Positions 8,957-17,914 of a stretch of DNA of 64,000 bases are shown here, in pieces. Location of the stretch: assembly GCA_002383165.1 (NCBI GenBank), contig DFXK01000006.1, positions 54,028 through 118,027 of the forward strand, written 5' to 3'. The stretch is from Flavobacteriales bacterium UBA4110 (lineage in GTDB: Bacteria; Bacteroidota; Bacteroidia; Flavobacteriales; Weeksellaceae). The position numbers and the translations under genes are program-made. The notes under the pieces are model-generated. The model was not told the origin of the DNA, did not search any database, and was given only the letters and a program-made list of their open reading frames with translations. Position 1 is the stretch's first letter. Each line of letters begins with the position of its first letter.

Positions 8957-9982
8957 ATGATTAACCTTAAAAATAAAAACCTAGAAATCAGCCTTCATCT
9001 TTTGATTTGGCTGGTTTTGTTCTTCCTTCCGGCTGCTTTTACGATTGGCTCGGAAACGGATTGGAATGGGATTTTCAGACATTTTTGGCTTCAACTGATT
9101 TTCTTGGCAGCGATTTTTTACCTCAATTATTCAGTTTTGGTAAAATGGCTTTTCGATGATAAAAAAATCTGGTTTTTCATTGCGAATGCAGTTCTTTTGA
9201 TTTTATTGATTTATGTAAAAGGTCAGATTTTCGAATGGTTGGAACCAGACCGACCAAAAATGCCAGGAAGACGTCCACCAGAAGCTTTACGTTACTTTTT
9301 CGATTTCTTGATTTATCTGATTCCTGTTGCGTTTTCTATTGCCATCAATGCCAGTAAAAAAATGCAGAAAGCGGAAGAAATGAAAATCGAAGCGGACAAT
9401 ATCAAATTACAGTCGGAGCTTCAACATTTGAAATATCAGTTGCAACCGCATTTTTTCTTTAATTCACTTAATAATATTTATTCTTTGATTGATTTTGATT
9501 CTGAAAAAGCGAAACAGAGCATTCACAGTTTGAGTAAACTGATGCGACATCTTTTGTACAAAACTGATGTTGAAAAAATAAGTCTTTCCGAAGAAATCGA
9601 TTTTCTGAATAAATATATCGAGTTGATGTCATTAAGATTAAATGACAAAACGAAAGTTTATACTAATTTTCCTACGCAAATTCCGAATCTTGAAGTGGCG
9701 CCATTGCTGTTTATTTCGATTGTAGAAAATGCTTTTAAACACGGCGTTTCTGCAACGCAACCTTCGGATATTCATTTTAAAATGGAAATCTTGGAAGACG
9801 AAATTCAGTTTACAGCTTCTAATTCAAATTTCCCAAAAACCGATTCTGACAAAAGTGGTTCTGGAATCGGCGTTGAAAATCTGAAAAAAAGACTTAACTT
9901 GCTTTATCCCGAAAAACACGAATTTCATTATTGTCTAAACGACGGAATGTATATCGCGGAAGTAAAATTGAAAACGAAATAA
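8957..9982 (+). CDS. LytS/YehU-type sensor histidine kinase
   Basis: Membrane sensor kinase, 341 residues. Four hydrophobic segments in residues 10-115 form the sensor part with almost no extracytoplasmic loop. A short coiled coil leads to the His_kinase domain: LKYQLQPHFFFNSLNNIYSLI with phospho-acceptor H165, then a HATPase_c-like ENAFKHG and GIGVENLKKRL. It pairs with the LytTR regulator at 10090 and lies 155 bases after the efflux permease on the same strand, so control of the efflux genes is a reasonable inference, not shown by sequence. Confidence 0.93.
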   Translation: MINLKNKNLEISLHLLIWLVLFFLPAAFTIGSETDWNGIFRHFWLQLIFLAAIFYLNYSVLVKWLFDDKKIWFFIANAVLLILLIYVKGQIFEWLEPDRPKMPGRRPPEALRYFFDFLIYLIPVAFSIAINASKKMQKAEEMKIEADNIKLQSELQHLKYQLQPHFFFNSLNNIYSLIDFDSEKAKQSIHSLSKLMRHLLYKTDVEKISLSEEIDFLNKYIELMSLRLNDKTKVYTNFPTQIPNLEVAPLLFISIVENAFKHGVSATQPSDIHFKMEILEDEIQFTASNSNFPKTDSDKSGSGIGVENLKKRLNLLYPEKHEFHYCLNDGMYIAEVKLKTK

Positions 9983-9992
9983 TTAGAATTTT

Positions 9993-10066
9993 GTCATTCC
10001 GAGGAACGAGGAATCTCGACATTAATAATTAGATTCTTCACTATATTTCATTTCGTTCAGAATGAC
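9993..10066. repeat. dispersed palindromic repeat, GTCATTC...GAATGAC type
   Basis: Bounded by GTCATTC (9993-9999) and GAATGAC (10060-10066) as inverted ends, with internal CGAGGAACGAGGAATCTCG. A shorter relative with the same ends is at 40671-40714, and related GTCATTGCGA sequences are at 32028 and 46910. It separates the sensor kinase and response regulator genes, which are otherwise one unit. Confidence 0.7.
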
Positions 10067-10089
10067 AAGATTCGAAAGAATAATTAAAA

Positions 10090-10815
10090 ATGAAAAAAAT
10101 AACCTGCCTAATTGCCGACGATGAACCAATGGCTTTGAACTTAATCGAAAGTTATGTCCTGAAAACTCCTTTTTTGGAGCTGAAAGCCAAATGCAACAGT
10201 GCAATTGAAGCGATGCAGATTTTGGAAGAAGATAAAGATATTGATCTGTTTTTCCTTGATATTCAAATGCCGGATTTGACAGGTTTGGAATTTTCAAAAT
10301 TAATTCCTCAAAACAGCCGCGTAATTTTCACAACTGCTTTTGACCAATATGCAATTGACGGCTACAAAGTGAATGCTTTGGATTATCTGTTGAAACCTTT
10401 TGATTATACCGAATTCTTGAACGCTGCAACAAAAGCCAGAAATTATTTTGAATCTCAGCAACCAGTTTCTATTTCAAAACCGGAAAAAAAGCAGGATTTT
10501 TTCTTTGTAAAATCAGAATATAAACAAATTAAAATCAATTTCTCAGAAATCCTTTATATCGAAGGTTTGAAGGATTATGTGAAAATTTATCTGAAAGACA
10601 ATCCTAAAGCAATTCTTACTTTGATGAGTTTGAAAAAACTGGAGGAAGAATTGCCTTCTGAAAATTTTATGAGGATTCATCGTTCTTATATCATCGCTCT
10701 CGACAAAATTGAAGCGATTGAAAGAAATCACATCGTCATCGGAAAAGAACAAATCTCCATTGCCCCTAATTACAAAGATTCGCTGATGGAATATATTGGT
10801 GGGAAAAGTCTTTAG
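10090..10815 (+). CDS. LytTR family response regulator
   Basis: DNA-binding partner of the kinase at 8957. 241 residues: receiver domain with acidic pocket DDE at 10-12, phospho-acceptor D57 in FFLDIQMPD, conserved Thr in IFTTAFDQYA and Lys in LLKPFDYTEF; linker; then the C-terminal LytTR domain (FFFVKSEYKQIKINFSEILYIEGLKDYVKIYL to FMRIHRSYIIALDKIEAI). LytTR proteins bind direct repeats upstream of target genes; no such site could be assigned here by eye. Confidence 0.95.
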   Translation: MKKITCLIADDEPMALNLIESYVLKTPFLELKAKCNSAIEAMQILEEDKDIDLFFLDIQMPDLTGLEFSKLIPQNSRVIFTTAFDQYAIDGYKVNALDYLLKPFDYTEFLNAATKARNYFESQQPVSISKPEKKQDFFFVKSEYKQIKINFSEILYIEGLKDYVKIYLKDNPKAILTLMSLKKLEEELPSENFMRIHRSYIIALDKIEAIERNHIVIGKEQISIAPNYKDSLMEYIGGKSL

Positions 10816-10854
10816 AAGAAATTAGAGGTTAGAAATTAGATATTAGATTTTGAA

Positions 10855-11295
10855 TTATTCTAAATCTACAATTTTTTGATTCATATTATTAAGAGAAAAA
10901 GTTTCACCTTTCAATTTCCCATTCATTGCTTTTGCCAAAGGTGATTCGGGAGAAATACAAATGATTTTTTGATTTTCAAAAGCGATTTCACCTAAAGAAA
11001 CTGAGATGAAAAACAAACCTCTTTCTGTCTTTACAATCGCTCCTTTTTCAGCTTTATCAGAAGCTTTTATGATAATTGTTTTCAGAAAATCCTGTTGTTT
11101 CAAAACTTCATTCAACTGAACTTGGAGATTGTTGATTTCCTGCTGAAGCATTTCTCTACCAGTCTCGTATTTGTCACCCATAGAGCTTTTTGTATCGTTG
11201 TTGGAAGCTCGGGTTTCAGAAATTAGTTTCTCGAAAGTTTGGATTTTTTCGGAAAGTTTTTGACTGATTAGTAGTAATAATTTTTGTTTATCCAT
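10855..11295 (-). CDS. GreA/GreB-like C-terminal domain protein
   Basis: 146 residues from MDKQKLLLL. N-terminal region is a coiled coil (residues 1-80) with the signature KSSMGDKYETGREMLQQEI; the C-terminal domain has GAIVKTERGLFFISVSLG and SPESPLAKAMNGKLKGETF, the hallmark of the FKBP-like C-terminal domain of transcript-cleavage factors GreA/GreB. Flavobacterial homologs are, as I recall, often labelled 3-oxoacyl-ACP synthase, which the sequence does not support. A longer ORF begins at 11322 but overlaps the upstream gene; the start at 11295 sits 5 bases after that gene's stop. Likely acts on RNA polymerase, by inference. Confidence 0.75.
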   Translation of the reverse strand: MDKQKLLLLISQKLSEKIQTFEKLISETRASNNDTKSSMGDKYETGREMLQQEINNLQVQLNEVLKQQDFLKTIIIKASDKAEKGAIVKTERGLFFISVSLGEIAFENQKIICISPESPLAKAMNGKLKGETFSLNNMNQKIVDLE

Positions 11296-11299
11296 CTCA

Positions 11300-12697
11300 T
11301 TAATTTTTATATTGATATACAAAAAGATAAAAATTACTGTCCATAGGCAATTTGTAAAGTAGTTTCTTATGTTTTAGATTTAAACTTTTATAAGTAAATC
11401 CAGAATCAATTCTTGGATTAAAAGTTAGAAAATCTTTGGACACAACTGAAACTATATTGATTTTTCTGGTGTCTACATAATTTCTGTAAGTCGCACTATC
11501 GCTGTGTTTTCTGGCAAGCAGCATAGTTGCATCATTCAGGCCATAGCCGTCATAAACTGTAGCTGGCGAAAAGTAAGCAACATGACCAGCATCCATTATA
11601 ATTACCCTATCTGATTTTTTTAATTTTTTAGCGAGTACACCATAACTGCTGTAAAATCCTTCGTTGTCAGTTACGACACCTTGTCTGTCATCATAAAAAT
11701 TTTTAGATAAATCAATCATTCTGAGCACTGAAGCTAATAATACACAGCTTACAATTATGTTTGTTGCTTTTCGATAAAAATTATGAGATGAAAACTCAAA
11801 GTCGGCTATAAAAAAATAAGTTGTCAGGGGAAAAAAATATCGAATATAAATCCCGGAAGAATAACTGCTAATATTAAAACTATAAAAGAAGATGAGAAAA
11901 ACCAAAGGTACAAGTTTAAAATAGTTTTTCTTATAAAGCAAAGCTAAAATTACAGGTGAAAATAATATGAATCTTCCTAGGAAAACTTTGAAGCCTAAAT
12001 AGCTGTAGCTGTTGAAATTAGATTTTAGAATAAAAGGAAGCGGGATGTAGAATTTGTAAAAAATAAGGTAAAATAAAACAAATATTAATATTCCAGCAGA
12101 GGAATAAAGAAAATTCGTGATAACTTCTTTTTTTTGACTGAAATTTGAGTTAAGAAACCAGAAAACTAAAAAAATACCAAACTCAGGACGAACTAAAACG
12201 AGTAGTAAAGAATAGGGATTTCTAATATTTTTCCAATCTTTTAAAAACATAAATAACACAAAAGTGGATAAAATAGTTTCCAATCCATGCGTGGAGTTAA
12301 GTGCCATCCAATAGGTAAAAAAAAGACTAAATATCAGCCTGAATACCTTTTTTAGTGGATTCTGTTCTTTGAATATCAAAGAAACGGCTTGTATAATTAG
12401 AAATATCCCAATTAAAATATTGACGATATAAAATATTTTTTCAGATTTCAGACCAATCCAATTGAATACCGATAAAACCCACATCCATAGAAGACTCGTT
12501 TGTCCATTGCCTTGATAAAAGGGGTCAAGATTATACCAAGGTTTCAGATGTTCTGCAAAGTTTCTGGCATATTGAAACGTTATATAAGCATCATCTATAA
12601 TTAATGTTCTGTTCAGTATGACTAAAACACAGAAAATAGAACAGAAAACTAATGTTAATAATATTTGTGTGGGATTTTGTGAAAATTTTATATGCAA
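11300..12697 (-). CDS. GT-C type membrane glycosyltransferase-like protein
   Basis: 465 residues, about ten to eleven transmembrane segments. After the first membrane helix comes IIDDAYITFQYARNFAEHLKPWYNLDP, with the DD-containing loop typical of GT-C glycosyltransferases (relatives of the PMT/ArnT/AftB class that use polyprenyl-phosphate sugars). The C-terminal soluble part has DRVIIMDAGHVAYFSPATVYDGYGLNDATML. It lies 12 bases after the CCA-transferase gene and 4 bases before the Gre-like gene on the same strand. Donor and acceptor are unknown. The gene is AT-rich compared with its neighbours. Confidence 0.7.
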   Translation of the reverse strand: MHIKFSQNPTQILLTLVFCSIFCVLVILNRTLIIDDAYITFQYARNFAEHLKPWYNLDPFYQGNGQTSLLWMWVLSVFNWIGLKSEKIFYIVNILIGIFLIIQAVSLIFKEQNPLKKVFRLIFSLFFTYWMALNSTHGLETILSTFVLFMFLKDWKNIRNPYSLLLVLVRPEFGIFLVFWFLNSNFSQKKEVITNFLYSSAGILIFVLFYLIFYKFYIPLPFILKSNFNSYSYLGFKVFLGRFILFSPVILALLYKKNYFKLVPLVFLIFFYSFNISSYSSGIYIRYFFPLTTYFFIADFEFSSHNFYRKATNIIVSCVLLASVLRMIDLSKNFYDDRQGVVTDNEGFYSSYGVLAKKLKKSDRVIIMDAGHVAYFSPATVYDGYGLNDATMLLARKHSDSATYRNYVDTRKINIVSVVSKDFLTFNPRIDSGFTYKSLNLKHKKLLYKLPMDSNFYLFVYQYKN

Positions 12698-12709
12698 ATG
12701 GTTAAGTTT

Positions 12710-14140
12710 TTAATGGTTGTTTTCATAATCAAGTCCAATTTTCGCAGCTTCGGCAATTACAAAATCTTTAGCTTCCGTTTTATCATTTTTAATTTCGCCT
12801 TCAAGAATGGCCTCTTTCACTTTTTCTTTCAGGATTCCAATTTCTTTTCCAGGTTTCAAGTTGAACATTTCCATAATTTCTTCTCCGGAAATCGGTGGCT
12901 GAAAATTTCGAACTTGATCTTTTTCTTCAACCTCTTTGATCTTTTGCGCTACATATTCGAAATTCTTTTTGAAACGCGCTTGCTTAGAATAATTTTTGGT
13001 CGTGATGTCCGATTTGCACAGCGTGAAAAGGTCTTCCAAATCTTCTCCGGAATCAAAAAGTAACCTTCTGAGTGCGGAATCAGAAGCATCATCCGTAATC
13101 AAAGCAATTGGTCTGGCGTGCATCCTTACCAGTTTTTCAACATATTTCTGTTCTTGCCAAAGAGGAAGTTTCAGACGTTTGAAAATCGATTTTATCATTT
13201 TGGAACCCACAAACTCGTGACCGTGAAAAGTCCAGCCAATTCCTTCTACAAACTTTTTAGTTGGCGCTTTCCCAATATCGTGAAGCAAAGCTGACCAACG
13301 CAACCAAAGTTTATCTGTATTTTCAGAGATATTATCTACAACGGCTAGTGTGTGGTAAAAATTATCTTTATGCGTTTGTCCGTCAATATCTTCGATTCCT
13401 TTCAGAGCGATAAGTTCCGGAAGAATGTAATTCATAAGTCCTGTTTCTTCCAATAACTTTAAACCTTTTGAAGGTCTGTCGGAAAGCATTATTTTGTTGA
13501 ACTCCACCATAATCCGTTCCATCGAAACGATTTTCATTCGCTCAGCTTCTTCTTTAATCGCTATCAAAGAATTTTCTTCGATTTCGAAATCCAAAGTGGT
13601 GGAAAAACGAATTGCTCTCATCATCCGCAAAGGATCATCGGAATAAGTTTGATGAGGTTCCAAAGGCGTTTTCAGAATTTTATTAGACAAATCCTGCATT
13701 CCGCCAAAAGGGTCAATCAGTTCTCCAAAATTATCTTTGTTAAGAGAAATCGCCATTGCATTAATCGTAAAATCTCTGCGTTTTTGGTCGTCTTCCAAAG
13801 TTCCGATTTCAACAGACGGTTTCCTGGAATCCTCACTATAGCTTTCTTTTCGGGCACCTACAAATTCCAGCTCCAAGTCTTTGTATTTGAACATCGCTGT
13901 TCCATAAGTTTTGAAAACCGCGACTTTTGTTTTCGGGTCGATTTCTTTGGCGATGCTTTCCGCTAATTCTATTCCGCTGGATTCTGTAACAAAATCGATG
14001 TCGGTTGGCGCTTTTCTTTTCATCAACAAATCTCTTACGAAACCGCCAACAGCATAAACAGATTGTCCGTTTCTGTCGGCAACTTCAGAAATGATTTTGA
14101 AAAGTTTGAGGTTTTTATTTTGGTTGAGGTTGATGAACAT
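12710..14140 (-). CDS. CCA-adding enzyme-like tRNA nucleotidyltransferase with HD domain
   Basis: Class II nucleotidyltransferase (PcnB/Cca family) expected to repair or add the CCA end of tRNA. From the start at 14140 the protein has 476 residues: GGFVRDLLMKRKAPTDIDFVTE (catalytic D-x-D), RRDFTINAMAISL, the flexible-loop GGMQDL and DDPLRMMRAIRF, then an HD domain (ALLHDIGKAPT...FHGHEFVG). An ATG 45 bases upstream is in frame but lies inside the TATCTTTG promoter element, so it is rejected. Gene symbol not assigned because poly(A) polymerase and CCA enzymes cannot be separated by eye. Confidence 0.9.
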   Translation of the reverse strand: MFINLNQNKNLKLFKIISEVADRNGQSVYAVGGFVRDLLMKRKAPTDIDFVTESSGIELAESIAKEIDPKTKVAVFKTYGTAMFKYKDLELEFVGARKESYSEDSRKPSVEIGTLEDDQKRRDFTINAMAISLNKDNFGELIDPFGGMQDLSNKILKTPLEPHQTYSDDPLRMMRAIRFSTTLDFEIEENSLIAIKEEAERMKIVSMERIMVEFNKIMLSDRPSKGLKLLEETGLMNYILPELIALKGIEDIDGQTHKDNFYHTLAVVDNISENTDKLWLRWSALLHDIGKAPTKKFVEGIGWTFHGHEFVGSKMIKSIFKRLKLPLWQEQKYVEKLVRMHARPIALITDDASDSALRRLLFDSGEDLEDLFTLCKSDITTKNYSKQARFKKNFEYVAQKIKEVEEKDQVRNFQPPISGEEIMEMFNLKPGKEIGILKEKVKEAILEGEIKNDKTEAKDFVIAEAAKIGLDYENNH

Positions 14141-14182
14141 TAAAAAAATCTTTAATAATAAAGAGTCAATGAAATTAAGTCG

Positions 14183-14190
14183 CAAAGATA
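14183..14190 (-). promoter_or_regulatory. -7 element (TATCTTTG) for the CCA-transferase operon
   Basis: Minus-strand TATCTTTG, 43 bases before the chosen ATG at 14140. No TTG at standard spacing. Supports the shorter protein start. Confidence 0.5.
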
Positions 14191-14376
14191 TGTTTTTTGA
14201 AAAATTTGACTTAAATAATCAATTGTGTAAAGTCAATATTCTGAAATTCAAGACATTTTGACTTTTGATAGGAAATCAAATCTAAAAAACAAGCTATTTT
14301 GTCCTATATATAGGAATGGTATTTTTCTTGCGATAAGAGATAATACAAAAAGTAGTTTTTTTTCATAGTTTATTTT

Positions 14377-14410
14377 CCGGCGGATGGTCTTGCAAAAGGT
14401 CATCCGCCGG
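14377..14410. terminator. strong hairpin with GCAA tetraloop in a divergent intergenic gap
   Basis: CCGGCGGATG (14377-14386) pairs perfectly with CATCCGCCGG (14401-14410); inside, GU pairs and CTT/AAG continue the stem to a GCAA (GNRA) loop, about 15 bp in all. TTTATTTATT follows on the plus strand. It lies between genes that diverge (14140 leftward, 14485 rightward), so it does not end either flanking gene: it is a leader structure of the 14485 gene or the end of a small unannotated RNA. The rest of the 14141-14484 gap holds only AT-rich sequence and the promoter at 14183. Confidence 0.75.
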
Positions 14411-14484
14411 TTTATTTATTTGATTATAATTAAATTCTTTTCCATTTTTGAGAATATTAAATTTAAATTTGTAAAAAATAACCA

Positions 14485-17073
14485 ATGAAAAAATTTTATT
14501 TTCTCTTATTACTATCATTATCTCAAATTTTATTTTCTCAATGTCAGAAATTTCCTCAGATTTTGACAGACCCAATTTATAATCTTGTTTTTTTTGATAA
14601 AAATCATCTAGCAGGAATAGGAGGTACAAGTGTTGTTAATACTGAGAATGAAGGACAAAAATGGAATCTTTTACCTTATCCAGTAGATCATAGGTATTAC
14701 CAGCTTTATGATTTGAAAAAGATAAATGATTCTACAGCTATTTTGGTTGGTTATCACGGAAAAATATTAAACACTAAAGATAAAGGAAAAACTTGGAAAA
14801 ATCAATCACTGGCATTCAATGGAGATGAATATTTAGAGTCTGTGGATTTTGTAAATGATAGTGTTGGATATATTTTTGGAGATTATAAATATTATGAACC
14901 AAATTATTTCAATAGACTATTCTACAAAACAAAAAATGGTGGGGAAAAATGGGAAAAAGTTGAATCCAATATAAATTCTGTTTATACCAATGATGTTTCT
15001 TCAGCACAAATAAAATTTTTAAATGAAGATGTAGGATTTTTGTATTATCGGTATGAATTATATAGAACTCTAGATGGAGGGAAAAATTGGGTGCAGATAA
15101 AAGATTTCTATTTTAGTAATATTGGAATTATTAGTAGTTTTCAGATTTTAGATGAAAATACATTAGTAATGTGTTTTGATGGAAGTTTGAATGGAAAAAT
15201 CTATACATCCAAAGATTTAGGAGAGACGTGGCAAAACATCCCTGAATTACAATATCCGAATAATATCTATTTAGCTGGTAAAATTGTAGTTAAAAATAGG
15301 ATTTTATATGGTATTAGTAATGGGAACTTATTGAAATATAACTTTGATACAAAGGAGATCATTCAGAAAAATATTGATAAAATAAATCCTAGTGTATATG
15401 GATATGTTAGTTTATTTGCAATTGATGTTTTAGATCATAATAATATTGCACTTTCCTTTATTGCATCAACTGGAAATTCTGGAAGAAAAATTGTAAAAAC
15501 GAATGATGGAGGAGAGAGTTGGGAAACTATAATGGATACAAATGCTTCTTATGGTGATGGCTATAAAATAGTGAATGATAAGAATAATATGTTTATGAGT
15601 AAGACGAATTATTCTAATTCATTTGATCAACAGGCATCTTATGCTCTTTATCTCTCCAATGATAACGGTATAAATTGGAAAGAAATAAAAAAAGAATATA
15701 GTTATACTTCAGGACCTTGGGTCGGAGATGTTAGAACTATAAGCATACAAGATAATTATCTGAGCTACGCATTTTCTCAGATAGACATTGTTAATAATTT
15801 ACAGACTCCTCCAAAATATTTTTTCAATGAATCATTAGATAATGGTAATACCTGGACCAAAAGGCAGATGAATTTTCCGCAAAATTTATATTATTCGTCA
15901 AATTATATTACCCAAATCAACCAAAATACACTTTTTTACACAAATAATTTTGATTCAGGTGCTGTTAGTCTTGATAAAGGAATTAATTGGAAACAAATAA
16001 AAGCTCCCACAATTTCTAATTTCTCTTTTTACGGAATGAAATTTAAAAAAAATGATGAAATTTATGCTTGGGGTAGATATCAGAATTTATCAACTAACTA
16101 TGATTATTCTTTATATAAAACAAAAGATCAAGGAGATAGCTGGGAAGAAGTTGTAAGAATTCCTGATAATAACGGTAATGATATGGGATATATAACTGAG
16201 TTTACAGTTTTTGGCTCTGATTATGCATTTGTTTCCACGGGAGGAAAAACATTCTTTAAAATATATTTGAATACAAACGAATATTCATTATTTGATGGAA
16301 CTATTCCAGGCGACCCTGTTTATACCAATAGTTTAAAAATTTTAAACGATAATTTTTGGTATCATCCAGGAAGAGAGGCTAATTATAAAGATGGAACTTA
16401 TTTTTATTCTAATGATAAAGGAAAAACCTGGAAAGAGCAATTGTGTTTTATTTGTAGAGGCAATGTATATTTAAATGATAAAGAAGAATTACTAATAGCA
16501 AATAATAATTTAAAGATAGAAAAAATTCAAAATTATGAATTAGATTCAGCTCCCAAAATTTTTGGTAATACAGAAGTTGATTTAAATTCGACAGAAGAAT
16601 ATTTTATTGCCCAAGATTTACTTTCAGAAACAGAATGGATTTTAGAATCTGGAGGTATTGTTACTTTCGATCCATTGACTAAATTTTACAAAATAAAGAT
16701 AAATTGGAAAAATGAAGGAAATCATATTATCAGAGTTAGAAAAGTAGGTTCTTGCGAATCTTCACCTTACTACAGCCTAAATGTAATTGTAAAACCTAAA
16801 CTTTCTACAAGTGATGCTTATGTTGAAAATGCTTTAATTTTTGCACCAAATCCTTTTAAAAACAAAATTGAAGTTTCAGGATTAGTTAAGAATGAATCAC
16901 TGAAAATAAATTTATATGATGCTTCAGGCAAAAATGTTTTAACTAAAAGCGAGAACAGTATTAAAGAAAGTAATTATACTATTTATAATTTAGATAATTT
17001 AGTAAAAGGTATTTACTTTATAGAAATTATTCAGACTGGAAAATCTATTATGAAAAAAATATTGAGAGAATAA
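14485..17073 (+). CDS. secreted beta-propeller (BNR/YCF48-like) protein with T9SS sorting domain
   Basis: 862 residues. Signal peptide MKKFYFLLLLSLSQILFSQ; repeated Asp-box-like blades such as TKDKGKTWKNQ, TLDGGKNWVQI, SKDLGETWQNI, TNDGGESWETI, SNDNGINWKEI, TKDQGDSWEEV and SNDKGKTWKEQ, as in YCF48/sialidase-type propellers; a PKD-like segment near residues 690-750; and a C-terminal type A type IX sorting signal (FAPNPFKNKIEVSG ... INLYDASGK ... KGIYFIEI). Expected on the cell surface or secreted by the gliding-associated type IX system. Ligand unknown. Strikingly AT-rich, unlike flanking housekeeping genes. Confidence 0.88.
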   Translation: MKKFYFLLLLSLSQILFSQCQKFPQILTDPIYNLVFFDKNHLAGIGGTSVVNTENEGQKWNLLPYPVDHRYYQLYDLKKINDSTAILVGYHGKILNTKDKGKTWKNQSLAFNGDEYLESVDFVNDSVGYIFGDYKYYEPNYFNRLFYKTKNGGEKWEKVESNINSVYTNDVSSAQIKFLNEDVGFLYYRYELYRTLDGGKNWVQIKDFYFSNIGIISSFQILDENTLVMCFDGSLNGKIYTSKDLGETWQNIPELQYPNNIYLAGKIVVKNRILYGISNGNLLKYNFDTKEIIQKNIDKINPSVYGYVSLFAIDVLDHNNIALSFIASTGNSGRKIVKTNDGGESWETIMDTNASYGDGYKIVNDKNNMFMSKTNYSNSFDQQASYALYLSNDNGINWKEIKKEYSYTSGPWVGDVRTISIQDNYLSYAFSQIDIVNNLQTPPKYFFNESLDNGNTWTKRQMNFPQNLYYSSNYITQINQNTLFYTNNFDSGAVSLDKGINWKQIKAPTISNFSFYGMKFKKNDEIYAWGRYQNLSTNYDYSLYKTKDQGDSWEEVVRIPDNNGNDMGYITEFTVFGSDYAFVSTGGKTFFKIYLNTNEYSLFDGTIPGDPVYTNSLKILNDNFWYHPGREANYKDGTYFYSNDKGKTWKEQLCFICRGNVYLNDKEELLIANNNLKIEKIQNYELDSAPKIFGNTEVDLNSTEEYFIAQDLLSETEWILESGGIVTFDPLTKFYKIKINWKNEGNHIIRVRKVGSCESSPYYSLNVIVKPKLSTSDAYVENALIFAPNPFKNKIEVSGLVKNESLKINLYDASGKNVLTKSENSIKESNYTIYNLDNLVKGIYFIEIIQTGKSIMKKILRE

Positions 17074-17093
17074 TTTTATTCTCTCAATATTTT
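17056..17093. terminator. bidirectional terminator overlapping both stop codons
   Basis: AAAATATTGAGAGAATA (17056-17072) and TATTCTCTCAATATTTT (17077-17093) are perfect inverted arms around a 4-base loop. A-rich upstream and U-rich downstream on both strands, between convergent genes ending at 17073 and 17076. Because the arms contain the final codons, both proteins end with ILRE. Confidence 0.88.
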
Positions 17094-17630
17094 AATTTGG
17101 TTGTTATTCCAGACTTTGATAACAGACGAACCGGAAAATTCTGAAACCTTATCGTGATTATCTTCTACTATATAATCAACTGCATTTTTGATTTCCTCAG
17201 AGATATCACTGAATTTCATTGGAGATTTTTGCCCACTTAGATTAGCTGAAGTTGAAACCAAAGGTTTGTTGAGTTTTGAAATCAGTTTTTTGCAATAATC
17301 ATTTTTTACGATTCGGATTCCAATGCTTCCGTCTTCTGCTAAGAGTTCTTTTGGAAGATTCTTTGGTTTTTCATAAACAATGGTTACTGGTTTTTCACTC
17401 AAATCGATGATTTGCCAAGCCATCTCGGGAACGTCTACCAAATCCTGCAATCTTTTTTCGGACTCTACTAATATAATAAGAGATTTGTTTTGTTCTCTTT
17501 TTTTGATATCGAATATCTTTTTAATCGCTTCCGGATTGGTCGCATCACAACCAATTCCCCAGATTGTATCTGTTGGGTAAAGTATCGTTCCGCCGGATTG
17601 TAAAGTTTCTATTGCCTGAGTTAAATCCAT
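17076..17630 (-). CDS. L-threonylcarbamoyladenylate synthase (Sua5/YciO/YrdC family)
   Basis: Makes threonylcarbamoyl-AMP from Thr, bicarbonate and ATP for the t6A modification of tRNA position 37; cytosolic. 184 residues from MDLTQAIETLQSGG (17630); a nine-residue upstream extension is possible but unlikely. Seen: YPTDTIWGIGCDATN, KKREQNKSLIILV, and KPLVSTSANLSGQKSP, the YrdC-fold ATP/threonine site. It lacks the C-terminal Sua5 domain, so it is TsaC-sized. Another t6A gene, tsaE, is at 43650. Confidence 0.93.
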   Translation of the reverse strand: MDLTQAIETLQSGGTILYPTDTIWGIGCDATNPEAIKKIFDIKKREQNKSLIILVESEKRLQDLVDVPEMAWQIIDLSEKPVTIVYEKPKNLPKELLAEDGSIGIRIVKNDYCKKLISKLNKPLVSTSANLSGQKSPMKFSDISEEIKNAVDYIVEDNHDKVSEFSGSSVIKVWNNNQIKILRE

Positions 17631-17914
17631 GTGAGTGCAAATTTTGGGGAAAATCAAATATTAATGACTGTTAAGATTTTTAATTAATTGATTTTCAATT
17701 ATTTGTTTGTTTTTGTGTGATTTCCAAGATAAAATTATCTATTGCAAATTTAACAAATAATGAACAGATTTTTAAAAAGTATTAACCTGTTAAACTTGAT
17801 TTAACATAATCCTGATTTTCGTAATGCTTAATTAAAAATTATTTAAAAATTCTTATACATTACGATTGCTTTCCATATCATTTCTTTGGCAACGAAGAAA
17901 AAGGAAAGAAAAAA

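Noticed and set aside
14363..14629. 88-codon minus-strand ORF over the hairpin and the T9SS gene start
   Set aside because: It overlaps the signal peptide coding region of the T9SS gene and would include the hairpin; no support.
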